NCBI RefSeq assembly: GCF_009659535.1
Contig: NZ_VJZZ01000008.1
Coordinates: 64,001-128,000 of the forward strand
Length of the DNA stretch: 64,000 nucleotides
From: Aggregicoccus sp. 17bor-14
GTDB taxonomy: Bacteria > Myxococcota > Myxococcia > Myxococcales > Myxococcaceae
Reading direction: 5' to 3'
Shown: positions 17,298 to 25,769 of the stretch, piece by piece
Layout: each line of letters begins with the position of its first letter
How positions within the stretch are numbered: the stretch's first letter is position 1
Translations under genes and position numbers: made by a program
Notes under the pieces: model-generated
Databases searched by the model: none
What the model was told of the DNA's origin: nothing
Seen by the model: only the letters and a program-made list of their open reading frames with translations

Positions 17298-19397
17298 TCA
17301 GAACGGGACGTCCGGGCCCGGCCCCTTGCCCGGCGCAAGCCTCGGCAGCGCGTGTGGGTCCTCCACGGCCACCGGCTCCAGCAGCAGGCGGTCATAGGGG
17401 GCATCCTCCTCCCCTTCCCCACCCGGCAGCTCCTCGATGAAGCGCGAAACCCGCAGGATCACTCGCTCGCGCTCCTGGGGAGCGGCCATGAGCGGGTACA
17501 CCAGCGCGAGCTCGTCCTTCGCCCGGGTGCAGGCGACGTAGAAGAGCCGCCGCTCCTCCTCCTCGTCCTCCGGCTGGCGCGAGGCGGCCGCGAGCGGGAA
17601 GCGCCCGTCGGCCATCCAGATGACGAACACCGCCCGCCACTCGAGCCCCTTGGCCTGGTGCACCGAGGAGAGCGTGAGCAGCTCGTCCGGCGGCTCGCCC
17701 GGGCTGCCCCCCTCCTCCGCCGCGAGCTCGGCCACGAGCGCGATGTCCTCGAGGAAGGCCTGCAGGCTCGCCGCGCGCCCCGCGTACTCCGCGAGCTGGC
17801 GCACGTCGTCCGCGCGCCGCTCGTCCGCGCCCAGCTCCTGCTTGAGATAGTCCGCGTAGCCGCCCTCCAGCACGTCCAGGATGAGCTGGCCGGGGTGCTC
17901 CTGCGCGCCCGGGGCCCCGAGCTTCGCGAAGCGCTCGCACAGGCGCGCGTAGCCCGCCGTCCCCTTGCGCGGCACCTCGCGCGCCACCAGCGGGTGCGCG
18001 AGCGCGTCCGCGAGCGCGAGCACCGGGGGCAGCGACGAGACGGCCGTCCACAGCGACTCGGCGCTCGCGGGTCCCACGCCCGGCACCAGCTTCACCACCC
18101 GCCTGAAGGCGAGCTCGTCCAGCGGGTTGTGCACCATCCGCAGGTGCGCGAGCACGTCCTTGATGTGGGCCTGCTCGAAGAAGCGCACGCCCGAGCGCAC
18201 CCGGAAGGGGATGCCGCGCCGGGCGAGCTCCACCTGCAGCTCCATCGAGTGGTGGTGGGCGCGGTAGAGCACCGCCATCTCCTCGAGCGGCATCCCCTCC
18301 TCGCGCAGCTCCAGCACCCGCTGCGCCACGAAGGCGGCCTGCTCCTCCACGTCGCGCGCGGGCACCACCACGGGCGCCAGGCCTGCGGGGCGCTCGGCGC
18401 GCAGCTCCTTGGGGAACTGGCGGCGGTTGAGCGCGATGGAGGCGTTGGCGAGCCGCAGGATCTGCGGCGTGGAGCGGTAGTTGCGCGTGAGCGGGTACAC
18501 GCCGCAGCCGGGGTAGCGCTGCGGGAACTCCATGATGTTGGTGAAGTCCGCGCCGCGGAAGCTGTAGATGGACTGGCAGTCGTCGCCCACCACGGTGAGG
18601 CTCTTCCGCTCCTCGACCAGCAGGTCCACGATGTCGCCCTGCAGGCGGTTCGTGTCCTGGTACTCGTCCACCAGGACGCAGCGGAAGCGCTCGTTGAGCT
18701 GGGCGCGCACGCGCGGGTGCTCCACCAGCAGGCGCTTGAGGTGCATCAGCAGATCGTCGAAGTCCATCAGGCCCATCTGGGCCTTGCGCTGCTGGAAGCG
18801 CACCGCGGCCGCGAGCAGCTCGTCCGCCACGGGCAGGAACTGCGGCCGCTTGTCCACGATGAGCTGGGCGAGCGGGCGCTGCAGGTTGATGGCCGAGGAG
18901 ACGAGATCCAGCACCACCTCGGGCTTGGGAAAGCGCGGCGCGCCGCGCGGCCGCTGCAGCGCGCCCACGCACGCAGCCATCAGGTCGCGCGCGTCCTCGC
19001 GGTCCAGCACGCCGAAGCCGGTGGAGAAGCCCAGGGCGCCCGCGTGCTGGCGCAGGAGCGCGTGCGCCGCGTGGTGGAAGGTGCCGCCCAGGATGCGGCG
19101 CACGTCCACGAAGCCGCCGGCCAGCTGCTCCACCCGCCGCGTCATCTCACGCGCGGCCTTGTTGGTGAAGGTGAGCAGGAGGATGCCCTCGGGAGGCACG
19201 CCGCGCTCGAGCAGCCGCGCCACCCGGAAGGTGAGCGTGCGCGTCTTGCCCGAGCCCGCGCCGGCGATGACCAGCGCAGGGGCCTCGGGCGCCTCCACGG
19301 CGCGCAGCTGCTCCGGGTTGAGCAGCGCGGCGTAGTCGATGCGCAGCGGGGGTGGCGCACTGGGCGCGACCTTGAGGGAGTACGTCCGGGTGGCCAT
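17298..19397 (-). CDS. UvrD/PcrA-type superfamily 1 DNA helicase
   Basis: A 699-residue 3'-5' helicase. Motif I is VIAGAGSGKTRTLTFR (about residues 43-58), Ia LLTFTNKAAREM, II LVDEYQDTN, III GDDCQSIYSFRGAD, IV YPLTRNYRST, V SVHQAKGLEWRAVFV and VI RRLFYVACTRAKDEL. The length suits UvrD/PcrA/Rep, but the C-terminal 1D-interaction tail is short, so the exact subfamily is open. It stands alone between the Hsp70 gene (88-base gap) and a lipoprotein gene. Confidence 0.94.
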   Translation of the reverse strand: MATRTYSLKVAPSAPPPLRIDYAALLNPEQLRAVEAPEAPALVIAGAGSGKTRTLTFRVARLLERGVPPEGILLLTFTNKAAREMTRRVEQLAGGFVDVRRILGGTFHHAAHALLRQHAGALGFSTGFGVLDREDARDLMAACVGALQRPRGAPRFPKPEVVLDLVSSAINLQRPLAQLIVDKRPQFLPVADELLAAAVRFQQRKAQMGLMDFDDLLMHLKRLLVEHPRVRAQLNERFRCVLVDEYQDTNRLQGDIVDLLVEERKSLTVVGDDCQSIYSFRGADFTNIMEFPQRYPGCGVYPLTRNYRSTPQILRLANASIALNRRQFPKELRAERPAGLAPVVVPARDVEEQAAFVAQRVLELREEGMPLEEMAVLYRAHHHSMELQVELARRGIPFRVRSGVRFFEQAHIKDVLAHLRMVHNPLDELAFRRVVKLVPGVGPASAESLWTAVSSLPPVLALADALAHPLVAREVPRKGTAGYARLCERFAKLGAPGAQEHPGQLILDVLEGGYADYLKQELGADERRADDVRQLAEYAGRAASLQAFLEDIALVAELAAEEGGSPGEPPDELLTLSSVHQAKGLEWRAVFVIWMADGRFPLAAASRQPEDEEEERRLFYVACTRAKDELALVYPLMAAPQERERVILRVSRFIEELPGGEGEEDAPYDRLLLEPVAVEDPHALPRLAPGKGPGPDVPF

Positions 19398-19456
19398 GCG
19401 GTCCTCACTGTAACCGCCGGGCGGCCCCGGGAAAGCCTGTTCAGTAGGCCTGCCCC

Positions 19457-21151
19457 CTAGGGAGGCGCCATCGCGGCGAGCTGCTGGGCCGCCGCGGCGC
19501 GCACTTCAGGGGCGGGGTCTCGCTCGCGGGCCGCCTGCAGGAGCAGCGGCGCGAGCCGGGGCAGCTGGGCGGGCAGGCGGCGCAGCGCCTGCTCCCGCTG
19601 CGCCGCCGCATCCCTCAGGCGCTCCACGACGCGGGCGTCCTCGCAGCGCGGGGCGTCCGGGCGGCCCGTGCGCAGGAGCAGCTCCGCGTCCGCGAGCCGC
19701 GCCTCGGCGAGCCGGCGCGCGTCGGCGGCCTCGCGCGCGAAGGCGTCCAGGTCCTCGGGGAACTCGGTGGCCTGGGCGCGCGCGGCGGCAATCGCCCCTT
19801 CCGCGAAACGCGCCTCCACGGCCGCGGCGCACAGCCCGCGCGCCGCGGCGAGCGGCACCCCGCCCTCCTCGGACACCGGCTCGTCCTGCGCGACGCCGCG
19901 CGCCCAGAGGGCGAGCTGCCGCGCCGCCACGGCCGAGGAGTAGGCCTGCCGCCGCTCGCGGCGCAGGTCCACCCAACGGTGCAGCACCACGGGGTCCGGG
20001 CTCGCGGTGACGTAGCCGCGCTGGTACTCGGTCGCGGCCTCCTCCAGCCGGCCCGCGAGGTCCAGGAGCACCGCGAGCGCGAGGTACACCTCCGGGCTGC
20101 TCGCGCGCTCGCGCAGGGCCTGCATGCGCACCGAGAGCTCGTAGTCCGCCACGGGAGGCGGCAGCGCGGCGAGCACTCGCCGCAGGCTCGCGAGCGCGGC
20201 CTCGCGCACGCGGGGGTTGCGCGCGGTGCGGAAGGCGTCCAGCAGCGGGTCCAGCACCCGCACCGTCACGTGCTCTCCGAGCTCCTGCGCCGCCTCCCAG
20301 CGGTCCAGCGGATCCGGCGCCTGCAGCGCGCGCTCCAGGTCCTCGCGCGAGCGCAGGTAGTGGCCCGCCTGCGCCGCGCGCACCAGGGGCTGCGGCGTCT
20401 GCAGCGCCCGGCGCTCGGCCTGGGCCCGCTCGCGCTGGGCCGCGAAGCCCTGCAGCTGCGGGCCGAGCGGGCTCGCCGCCACGCGCGCCTCGGCCTCCTC
20501 AAGGAGGCCGCTCGCGAGCAGGCCCTGCACCTCGCGCTCGAGCAGCAGCACGCGGGCCTCCTCGCGGTGCGCGCCGGCGGGCGCATCGCGCAGGTAGGCG
20601 AGGAGCCGGGAGGCGCCGCCTGCGCGCGCCTCCTCGAAGCGCTGCCCGTCCAGCCGCGCCTCCAGCTCCTCTCGCCGCGGGTCGTCCGGCGAGGCGCGCA
20701 GGTAGGCCTCCAGCTGCGCGGGATCCGTGCTGCGCGCCGCCTGGGCGCGCTCGGCCTCGGCGAGCAGCGCCTCCGCCTCGGCGCGGTGCGCGCCGTCCGG
20801 GTGCTCGCGAAGGAACTGGCGCAGGGCCTGTGGCTCGTGCGACTCGCGCACGGCGTTGAAGCGCAGCGCCTCGAGCAGCGCGCCCGCGGCCCGCGCCTGC
20901 GCCGCGTCCGGGTGGGCCTCGAGGAAGCGCTTGTAGGAGACCACCGAGTGCACCCGGGAGGCCTCCTGGAAGTCCAGCTCCGCGAGCCGCTCTTCCGCCG
21001 CCGCGGTGTAGGGATCCTTCGGGTGCTCGCGCAGGAAGTCCCGGTAGGCCTGGGGCGTGTCCTGCTCCGCGGCGCGCTGGTAGGCGCGCGGGAAGCACGC
21101 AGCGGTGAGGCACAGCGGAAGCAGGAGGAGCGAGCGCGGGAGAGAGGGCAT
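19457..21151 (-). CDS. Large lipoprotein with TPR-like and HEAT-like repeats
   Basis: The ATG at 21151 gives 564 residues with a signal peptide ending in LTAACFPRA (lipobox, Cys about residue 18). The first half repeats a unit of roughly 36 residues of the form YxxFLxxHPxxxxxxxAxxxLaxL (QAYRDFLREHPKDPY, SYKRFLEAHPDAA, ALRQFLREHPDGA), typical of TPR-like solenoids. The middle has HEAT-like helices (RNPRVREAALASLRRVLA). The C-terminal part is Ala/Arg-rich and helical. Cellular role is unknown; it is probably a periplasmic or outer-membrane scaffold. The frame is open 58 codons further upstream, but that segment has no signal peptide. Confidence 0.8.
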   Translation of the reverse strand: MPSLPRSLLLLPLCLTAACFPRAYQRAAEQDTPQAYRDFLREHPKDPYTAAAEERLAELDFQEASRVHSVVSYKRFLEAHPDAAQARAAGALLEALRFNAVRESHEPQALRQFLREHPDGAHRAEAEALLAEAERAQAARSTDPAQLEAYLRASPDDPRREELEARLDGQRFEEARAGGASRLLAYLRDAPAGAHREEARVLLLEREVQGLLASGLLEEAEARVAASPLGPQLQGFAAQRERAQAERRALQTPQPLVRAAQAGHYLRSREDLERALQAPDPLDRWEAAQELGEHVTVRVLDPLLDAFRTARNPRVREAALASLRRVLAALPPPVADYELSVRMQALRERASSPEVYLALAVLLDLAGRLEEAATEYQRGYVTASPDPVVLHRWVDLRRERRQAYSSAVAARQLALWARGVAQDEPVSEEGGVPLAAARGLCAAAVEARFAEGAIAAARAQATEFPEDLDAFAREAADARRLAEARLADAELLLRTGRPDAPRCEDARVVERLRDAAAQREQALRRLPAQLPRLAPLLLQAARERDPAPEVRAAAAQQLAAMAPP

Positions 21152-21260
21152 CCGGAGGGAGGCGCACGCTAGCACAGCGCCGGCGCCCTCCTGCGCCCCG
21201 GCCGCTTTGTTGACGGGTGCGCCCGCTGCCCGGACCATCCGCGGCGCCACTGGAGGCGCC

Positions 21261-22082
21261 ATGAACCGCATCCCCGCGCTGCTCGCCACCCTGGCCCTCA
21301 CGGGCTGCGCCACCGGGGCGCCCACCGGAGGACGCTCGGCCCAGGCCGCGCTGCGCTACCGCCCCCTCACGCCGGCCGCCGCGCCGCGCGCCGTGCCCTC
21401 GCGAAGCGCCCCCGTACTCGCGCGCGTGGAGACCCCACGCGAGACACCTGCCCCGCGCGCCCCGGCTCCGTCCTCCGCTGCGCCCGTCGCCGCCCGCCCG
21501 ACCTCCCCTGCCCGCAGCGCGCCCGCCGCGCCCGCGGAGGCCCGCGAGCGCGTGGTCGCCGCGGCGCGCAGCGCGCTGGGCCAGACCCGGGTGGTGCTCG
21601 CCGGAAGGCAGTGGCCCTCGGACTGCACGGGGCTGGTGCAGGGCGCCTTCGCGCAGGGCGGCCATCCGCTGCGCGGCGCCGCCCAGGCCGGAGACAACGG
21701 CGTCACCGCGCTCTACCGCTACGCGCAGGTGCACGGGCGCATCTTCACCGGCGGGCGGCCCCTTCCCGGGGACCTCGTCTTCTTCCGCGACACCTACGAT
21801 CAGAACCGCGACGGGCGCCGCAACGACGGGCTGACGCACGTGGGGCTGGTGGAGGACGTGAGCGCCGCGGGCACCGTCACCGTCATCCACCGGGTGAGCA
21901 GCGGCGTGGTGCGCTACCGGATGAACCTCGCCCGTCCGCAGCTCCGCAAGGATCCGCGCACGGGCGAGGTGCTCAACGATCTGCTGCGCTCTCCGGGGCG
22001 CGGGCGCCCCCAGGCCCTCACCGGCCAGCTGTTCGCGGCCTACGCCACGGTGCTGCCGGTGGCGTCGGTCGCGCAGCGCTGA
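21261..22082 (+). CDS. Lipoprotein with NlpC/P60-CHAP-like peptidase domain
   Basis: ATG at 21261 after GGAGG; 273 residues. The lipobox is LTGCATG (Cys about residue 15), followed by a Pro/Ala-rich linker to about residue 92. The C-terminal domain has the nucleophile Cys in PSDCTGLVQGAF, His in LTHVGLVEDV and a further polar position in VIHRVSSG, the Cys-His order of NlpC/P60 and CHAP peptidoglycan hydrolases. PLPGDLVFFRDTYDQNRDG is a familiar insertion near the active site. Likely a cell-wall peptidase or amidase anchored to a membrane. The 3' end is convergent with the glycosyltransferase gene. Confidence 0.85.
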   Translation: MNRIPALLATLALTGCATGAPTGGRSAQAALRYRPLTPAAAPRAVPSRSAPVLARVETPRETPAPRAPAPSSAAPVAARPTSPARSAPAAPAEARERVVAAARSALGQTRVVLAGRQWPSDCTGLVQGAFAQGGHPLRGAAQAGDNGVTALYRYAQVHGRIFTGGRPLPGDLVFFRDTYDQNRDGRRNDGLTHVGLVEDVSAAGTVTVIHRVSSGVVRYRMNLARPQLRKDPRTGEVLNDLLRSPGRGRPQALTGQLFAAYATVLPVASVAQR

Positions 22083-22092
22083 GCGCGGTCGG

Positions 22093-23268
22093 CTAGGCGC
22101 GCGCCGTGCGATCCCAGGCGGCGCGCTGCGAGTTGCGCAGGAAGCGCCAGAAGCCCACGGCGATCGCCAGGTTCATGGTGACGAAGTAGTACGCCACCGA
22201 GGCCACGCGCCGCCCCGTGCCCGTGAGCGCGCCCGTCTTGCCCAGGTAAGCGAGGGCGTAGAACATCACCTGCCCGAAGAAGGCGAGCCGGTAGAAGGTG
22301 CTCTGCAGCAGGAACAGGTTCGCCAGCAGCGCGAGCCCCATCAGCGCGGGCGCGCACCAGCGCAGCAGCTTGTGGCTCCAGAAGGCGAAGGCGCGAAACC
22401 CCGCGGTGGGCGAGAGCAGCCCCGGCACCATCTGCAGGCTCTGGAAGTTGCCCGCGGCGATGCGCGCGCGCCGGCCGAACTCCTGGTCGTAGTCCTCGGT
22501 GGTCTCCTCGTGCGCCACGGCCTCCGGCTCGTAGACGACCTTGAAGCCGTTCTCGAGGATGCGCAGCGGGATGACGAAGTCGTCCACGATGGTCGAGGGC
22601 GGCAGCTGGGTGAAGAGCGTGCGGCGGATGGCGTAGAGGCCGCCGTTGGCGCCCATCACGGCGCCGCGCTTGCCCTCGTAGAACTTGATGAGCGACTCGT
22701 AGCTCCAGTACGCGCTCTCCTCGTACTCGGCGTTGGTCGGGTTGAAGAGCTTGAGCTTGCCGCACACGGCGCCCACCTCGGGGTCGTCGAAGTGGCGCAC
22801 CAGCTTCTGCACTGCGTCCGGGTCGATCATCGTGTTCGCGTCCGAGAGGACCACGATGTCACCGGAGGCCACCGGGATGCAGCGGTTGAGCACCGAGGTC
22901 TTCCCGGCGCGCGGCGCCGCGGACAGGCGCACGCGCGCGTCCGGGGTGCTGCGGACGATCTCGTCCGTGCCGTCCGTGGAGCCGTCCGAGCCGATGAGGA
23001 TCTCGAAGCGGTCCGCGGGGTACTCCAGCGCGAGGCTGTTCTTCACCTTCTCGCCGATGCAGCTCGCCTCGTTGTATGCCGCCACCACGAGGCTGACGCG
23101 CGGCAGCGCCGCATGCGGGTGCGCGGCCGCGGCCCGGGGGCCGCGCCGCATGGTGCGGACGTTCGCCAGCACCTGCTCCACCCCGTCGAGTGCGAACAGG
23201 ATCACCGGATACAGAAAGTACGTGTGCACCAGGAACAGCGCCGCACACCAGAACAGAACCTCCGCCAT
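22093..23268 (-). CDS. Membrane-bound family 2 glycosyltransferase
   Basis: A 391-residue inner-membrane enzyme that probably extends or transfers a surface glycan. An N-terminal helix precedes the GT-A domain VSLVVAAYNEASCIGEKV, IGSDGSTDGTDEI, the metal motif region VLSDANTMIDPD, the acceptor acidic pair region VDDFVIPLRI and the closing FGRRARIAAGNFQSL. Three or four C-terminal helices follow. Of three nearby start codons the ATG at 23268 has GGGGAGG at the best spacing (8 bases); ATG at 23274 is possible. The donor sugar is unknown. The nucleotide-sugar genes at 6-8 kb could supply a substrate. Confidence 0.9.
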   Translation of the reverse strand: MAEVLFWCAALFLVHTYFLYPVILFALDGVEQVLANVRTMRRGPRAAAAHPHAALPRVSLVVAAYNEASCIGEKVKNSLALEYPADRFEILIGSDGSTDGTDEIVRSTPDARVRLSAAPRAGKTSVLNRCIPVASGDIVVLSDANTMIDPDAVQKLVRHFDDPEVGAVCGKLKLFNPTNAEYEESAYWSYESLIKFYEGKRGAVMGANGGLYAIRRTLFTQLPPSTIVDDFVIPLRILENGFKVVYEPEAVAHEETTEDYDQEFGRRARIAAGNFQSLQMVPGLLSPTAGFRAFAFWSHKLLRWCAPALMGLALLANLFLLQSTFYRLAFFGQVMFYALAYLGKTGALTGTGRRVASVAYYFVTMNLAIAVGFWRFLRNSQRAAWDRTARA

Positions 23269-23387
23269 CACCATTGCCTCCCCTGACCCGCCCTTGGGCT
23301 CGGCGGGGAGTAGAGCAAGGCGCGTGCCGGGGTCGAATGCCCCAGGCCAGCGGAAGAACTGGGAATCTGCCTGTCCTGCGGTCACAG

Positions 23388-23414
23388 GGCTGAAGGAATT
23401 TCAGCCGCCTTTTT
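23388..23414 (+). terminator. Plus-strand hairpin with T-run and no plus-strand gene before it
   Basis: GGCTGAA (23388-23394), loop GGAAT, TTCAGCC (23400-23406), then GCC and five T. It has the form of an intrinsic terminator on the plus strand, yet the genes on both sides are on the minus strand. On the minus strand the hairpin lies 15 bases after the stop of the TQVFG protein but lacks a T-run. Confidence 0.45.
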
Positions 23415-23420
23415 GCAGGA

Positions 23421-25322
23421 TCAGGGTACGCGCGGGCCGGAGGCGTCGGAAGCGGCGGCCTGCAGCGAACGGACGCCCTCGTGCTCCGGGTTGAGCGAGA
23501 GTGCCATGTCCAACAGAGCGGCCGCCCCGCGCGGCGCGTGCATCGCCAGCGCGAGGCGCGCGCCCAGCACGTAGGCGCGCACGAAGGCGGCGTCGGACTG
23601 GCGCAGCTGCTCGAGCGCGGCCGTCGCCTCCTGCAGCGCTGCGCCGCCGAGCCGCTCGGGGGGCCCGTTGAGCGCGTACTCGGCCTGGGCGATCGCATCC
23701 CAGCCCTGCGCGGCGCCCGTCGCGCGCAGCCGCTGCAGCGCGGCCGGCGCCTCGGCGCTGCCCTCCACGGCACTCAGCAGCGCCTCGGCGCGCGCGCGGG
23801 AGGCCAGCTCGGCGGCAGGGGCATCCGGGCTGGGCGCCGGGCCCAGGGCCGTCATCGCGGCCTCGGCGCGCGCGCGGGCCTCCTGGACGCGCTTGGACTC
23901 GGCCACGACCTTCTCGTGGTGCCGCGCCTGCACGGAGCGCAGCTGCTCGCTGCGCCGCTCCCAGCCCTCGGGCGCGCGCGCAGCCTCGAGCTCCTCCCGC
24001 TCGCGCTGCGCGCCCTGCTCCAGGAGCCGCGCCTGGCTCTCGCGCACCTTCGCGTCGTCGAGCTCCAGGGCCAGCGCCAGCGCGAGCTCGCCGCGCGCCT
24101 CGGCGTAGGAGGGATGCGCGCGCAGCACCTGCTGCAGCACCTCGATGGCCTGCGCACGCGAGCCGGAGTCGTCACGGCGCAGCAGGGCCGCCGCGCTGTC
24201 CCGCGCCGCGACCGCCTGCACCGGGAAGGCGCCCCCCCTGCGCTGAACGGTGCGCCAGGCGAAGAAGGCGAGCGCTGCGAGCAGCGCCGCCAGGAGCACG
24301 AGCCACACGCCGGTGCGGCTGCGCGGGGGCGCCTCGCCGCGCTGCGCGCGGGTCCCCTGCACCCGCGCACCGCGCTCGGAGAGCAGCTCCGGCGGCAGCT
24401 CCACCCGGGAGGCGCCGGGAGCAGCGGAGGGCTCCGCGCCGAACACCTGGGTCGAGCCTCGCGCTGCGCCGGGCGAGCCCGCGGGGGCGCCGAAGGCGGG
24501 AGTCGCCGCGCGCGGCTCCTCCGCGGAGGGCGCACCGAACACCTGGGTCGTCGCCCGCGGCGGGGGCGGGGGTACGGGGCTCCCGAACACCTGCGTGGAC
24601 GTGCGGGGCGCCGCCGCGTCGGGCGCGGCGGGGCTCCCGAAGACCTGGGTGGAGGCCCGGGGCGCCCCGGCCTCTACGGCCGGCGTGCCGAAGACCTGCG
24701 TGGAGGCGCGCGGCGGCGGCGGGTGGGCGGCCGGGGTGCCGAAGACCTGCGTGGAGGCCCGGGGCCTCCCGGACTCCGCAGCGGGGCTGCCGAACACCTG
24801 CGTGGAGGCGCGCGGCGCTGCGCTCTCACCTGGCGCGCTGCCCGGGGCCTGGGGCGAGGAGCGAGGCACGCCACCTTCGGCGCCCGGCGCTCCGAACGCC
24901 TGCGTGGACGCGCGCGGCGCCGTGCCCTCCTTCGCCGCGCTTCCGAACACCTGCGTCTGGGCGCGAGGCGCGCTGCCGAACACCTGGGTCGACGCACGCG
25001 AAGACGACGGGGGCTCGGAGGCAGCGGGCGGCGCGGAGGCCGGCGCGCCGAACACCTGGGTGGAGCGCAGCGAGGCGGCCGCGTCGCGCTCCTGGGGCGT
25101 GGTGGGGGAGGCGCCGCCGAACACCTGCGTCTGCGAGCGGGCCGGGGTGCCCTGCACCGCGCCCACCCCGAAGACCTGGGTGCTGGCGCGCGCCGGGGCG
25201 CCCCCGGGAACGGCCGTGAAGACGTGGCTGCAGCGGGTGCACTGCACGGGCGCCCCGCCGGGCGGCAGCAGCCGCTCGTCGAGGACGTACTGCATGGCGC
25301 ATTGGGGACAGGCGATCTGCAC
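23421..25322 (-). CDS. MJ0042-type zinc-ribbon membrane protein with TQVFG motif array
   Basis: A 633-residue protein with a GTG start. Residues 5-31 (CPQCAMQYVLDE ... CTRC) form a zinc-finger/MJ0042 ribbon. Residues about 45-296 are disordered, rich in Ala, Pro, Ser and Gly, and carry 12 exact TQVFG motifs plus three decayed ones (TQAFG, SPQAPG, ATPAFG). A single helix follows (about 338-358, VWLVLLAALLAALAFFAW), then a helical Ala/Glu/Arg-rich domain with TPR-like character to the C-terminus. The cytoplasmic ribbon and motif array with a periplasmic helical domain suggest a signalling scaffold. No function is known to me. It precedes the glycosyltransferase gene by 152 bases. Confidence 0.85.
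   Translation of the reverse strand: MQIACPQCAMQYVLDERLLPPGGAPVQCTRCSHVFTAVPGGAPARASTQVFGVGAVQGTPARSQTQVFGGASPTTPQERDAAASLRSTQVFGAPASAPPAASEPPSSSRASTQVFGSAPRAQTQVFGSAAKEGTAPRASTQAFGAPGAEGGVPRSSPQAPGSAPGESAAPRASTQVFGSPAAESGRPRASTQVFGTPAAHPPPPRASTQVFGTPAVEAGAPRASTQVFGSPAAPDAAAPRTSTQVFGSPVPPPPPRATTQVFGAPSAEEPRAATPAFGAPAGSPGAARGSTQVFGAEPSAAPGASRVELPPELLSERGARVQGTRAQRGEAPPRSRTGVWLVLLAALLAALAFFAWRTVQRRGGAFPVQAVAARDSAAALLRRDDSGSRAQAIEVLQQVLRAHPSYAEARGELALALALELDDAKVRESQARLLEQGAQREREELEAARAPEGWERRSEQLRSVQARHHEKVVAESKRVQEARARAEAAMTALGPAPSPDAPAAELASRARAEALLSAVEGSAEAPAALQRLRATGAAQGWDAIAQAEYALNGPPERLGGAALQEATAALEQLRQSDAAFVRAYVLGARLALAMHAPRGAAALLDMALSLNPEHEGVRSLQAAASDASGPRVP
24437..25181 (-). repeat. Array of TQVFG-encoding repeats, uneven spacing
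   Basis: Fifteen units, 12 with an intact TQVFG, mostly as (R)ASTQVFG(S/T/A)P at intervals of about 13-25 residues. Codons vary between copies (ACC/ACG for Thr, GTG/GTC for Val), and the linkers differ. The peptide motif is therefore conserved rather than a recently copied DNA block. Confidence 0.85.
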
Positions 25323-25359
25323 GCCCCGTGCTTAACACGCCCCGTCGGAGCGCGTCCCG

Positions 25360-25764
25360 TCAGCGCAGCTCGAGCGAGGCCTGCAGCGTCTTGAGCTTGG
25401 CATCCCCGACGCCGGGCACCGCGTCCACCTCCTCCCAGGCGTGAAAGCCCCCGCGCGCGGCGCGCGCCTCCACGAGCCGGCGCGCGAGCGCGGCCCCCAC
25501 GCCAGGCAGGAGCGCGAGCTCCTCCTCGCTCGCCGCGTTGAGGTCCAGCCGCTGGCCCAGCGCGAGCGCCGCGGCGCCTCGGGGTGCGCTCCCCTCCCCT
25601 CCGCAGACGGCGAGCGGCGGCAGGCCGCTGCCCCCGTCCACGAGGCGCACGTCTCCGGGCGCGCAGTCCAGCGCGGGCTCGGCCGCAGGCCAGCGCCAGA
25701 GGCCGAGCAGGCCCACCCCGATGAGGGCGAGCAGCAGCACCGCGAGCGCGCGGGTCCGGGTCAC
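25360..25764 (-). CDS. ComEA-like helix-hairpin-helix protein
   Basis: GTG at 25764, 5 bases after the lysC stop; 134 residues. An N-terminal helix (RALAVLLLALIGVGLLGLW) anchors it, a short linker has two Cys that could pair (LDCAPG, AVCGG), and the C-terminal domain is a tandem helix-hairpin-helix: RLDLNAASEEELALLPGVG, then ARRLVEAR and DAVPGVGDAKLKTLQ. ComEA-type proteins bind DNA in the periplasm during uptake. Other competence genes are not nearby, so the role is inferred from the family. Confidence 0.87.
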   Translation of the reverse strand: MTRTRALAVLLLALIGVGLLGLWRWPAAEPALDCAPGDVRLVDGGSGLPPLAVCGGEGSAPRGAAALALGQRLDLNAASEEELALLPGVGAALARRLVEARAARGGFHAWEEVDAVPGVGDAKLKTLQASLELR

Positions 25765-25769
25765 CCGCG

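Noticed and set aside
24437-25181. CRISPR-like or mobile tandem DNA repeat in the TQVFG gene
   Set aside because: The spacing is uneven, the repeat is only about 15 bases, and synonymous codon changes between copies show it is a peptide-level repeat.
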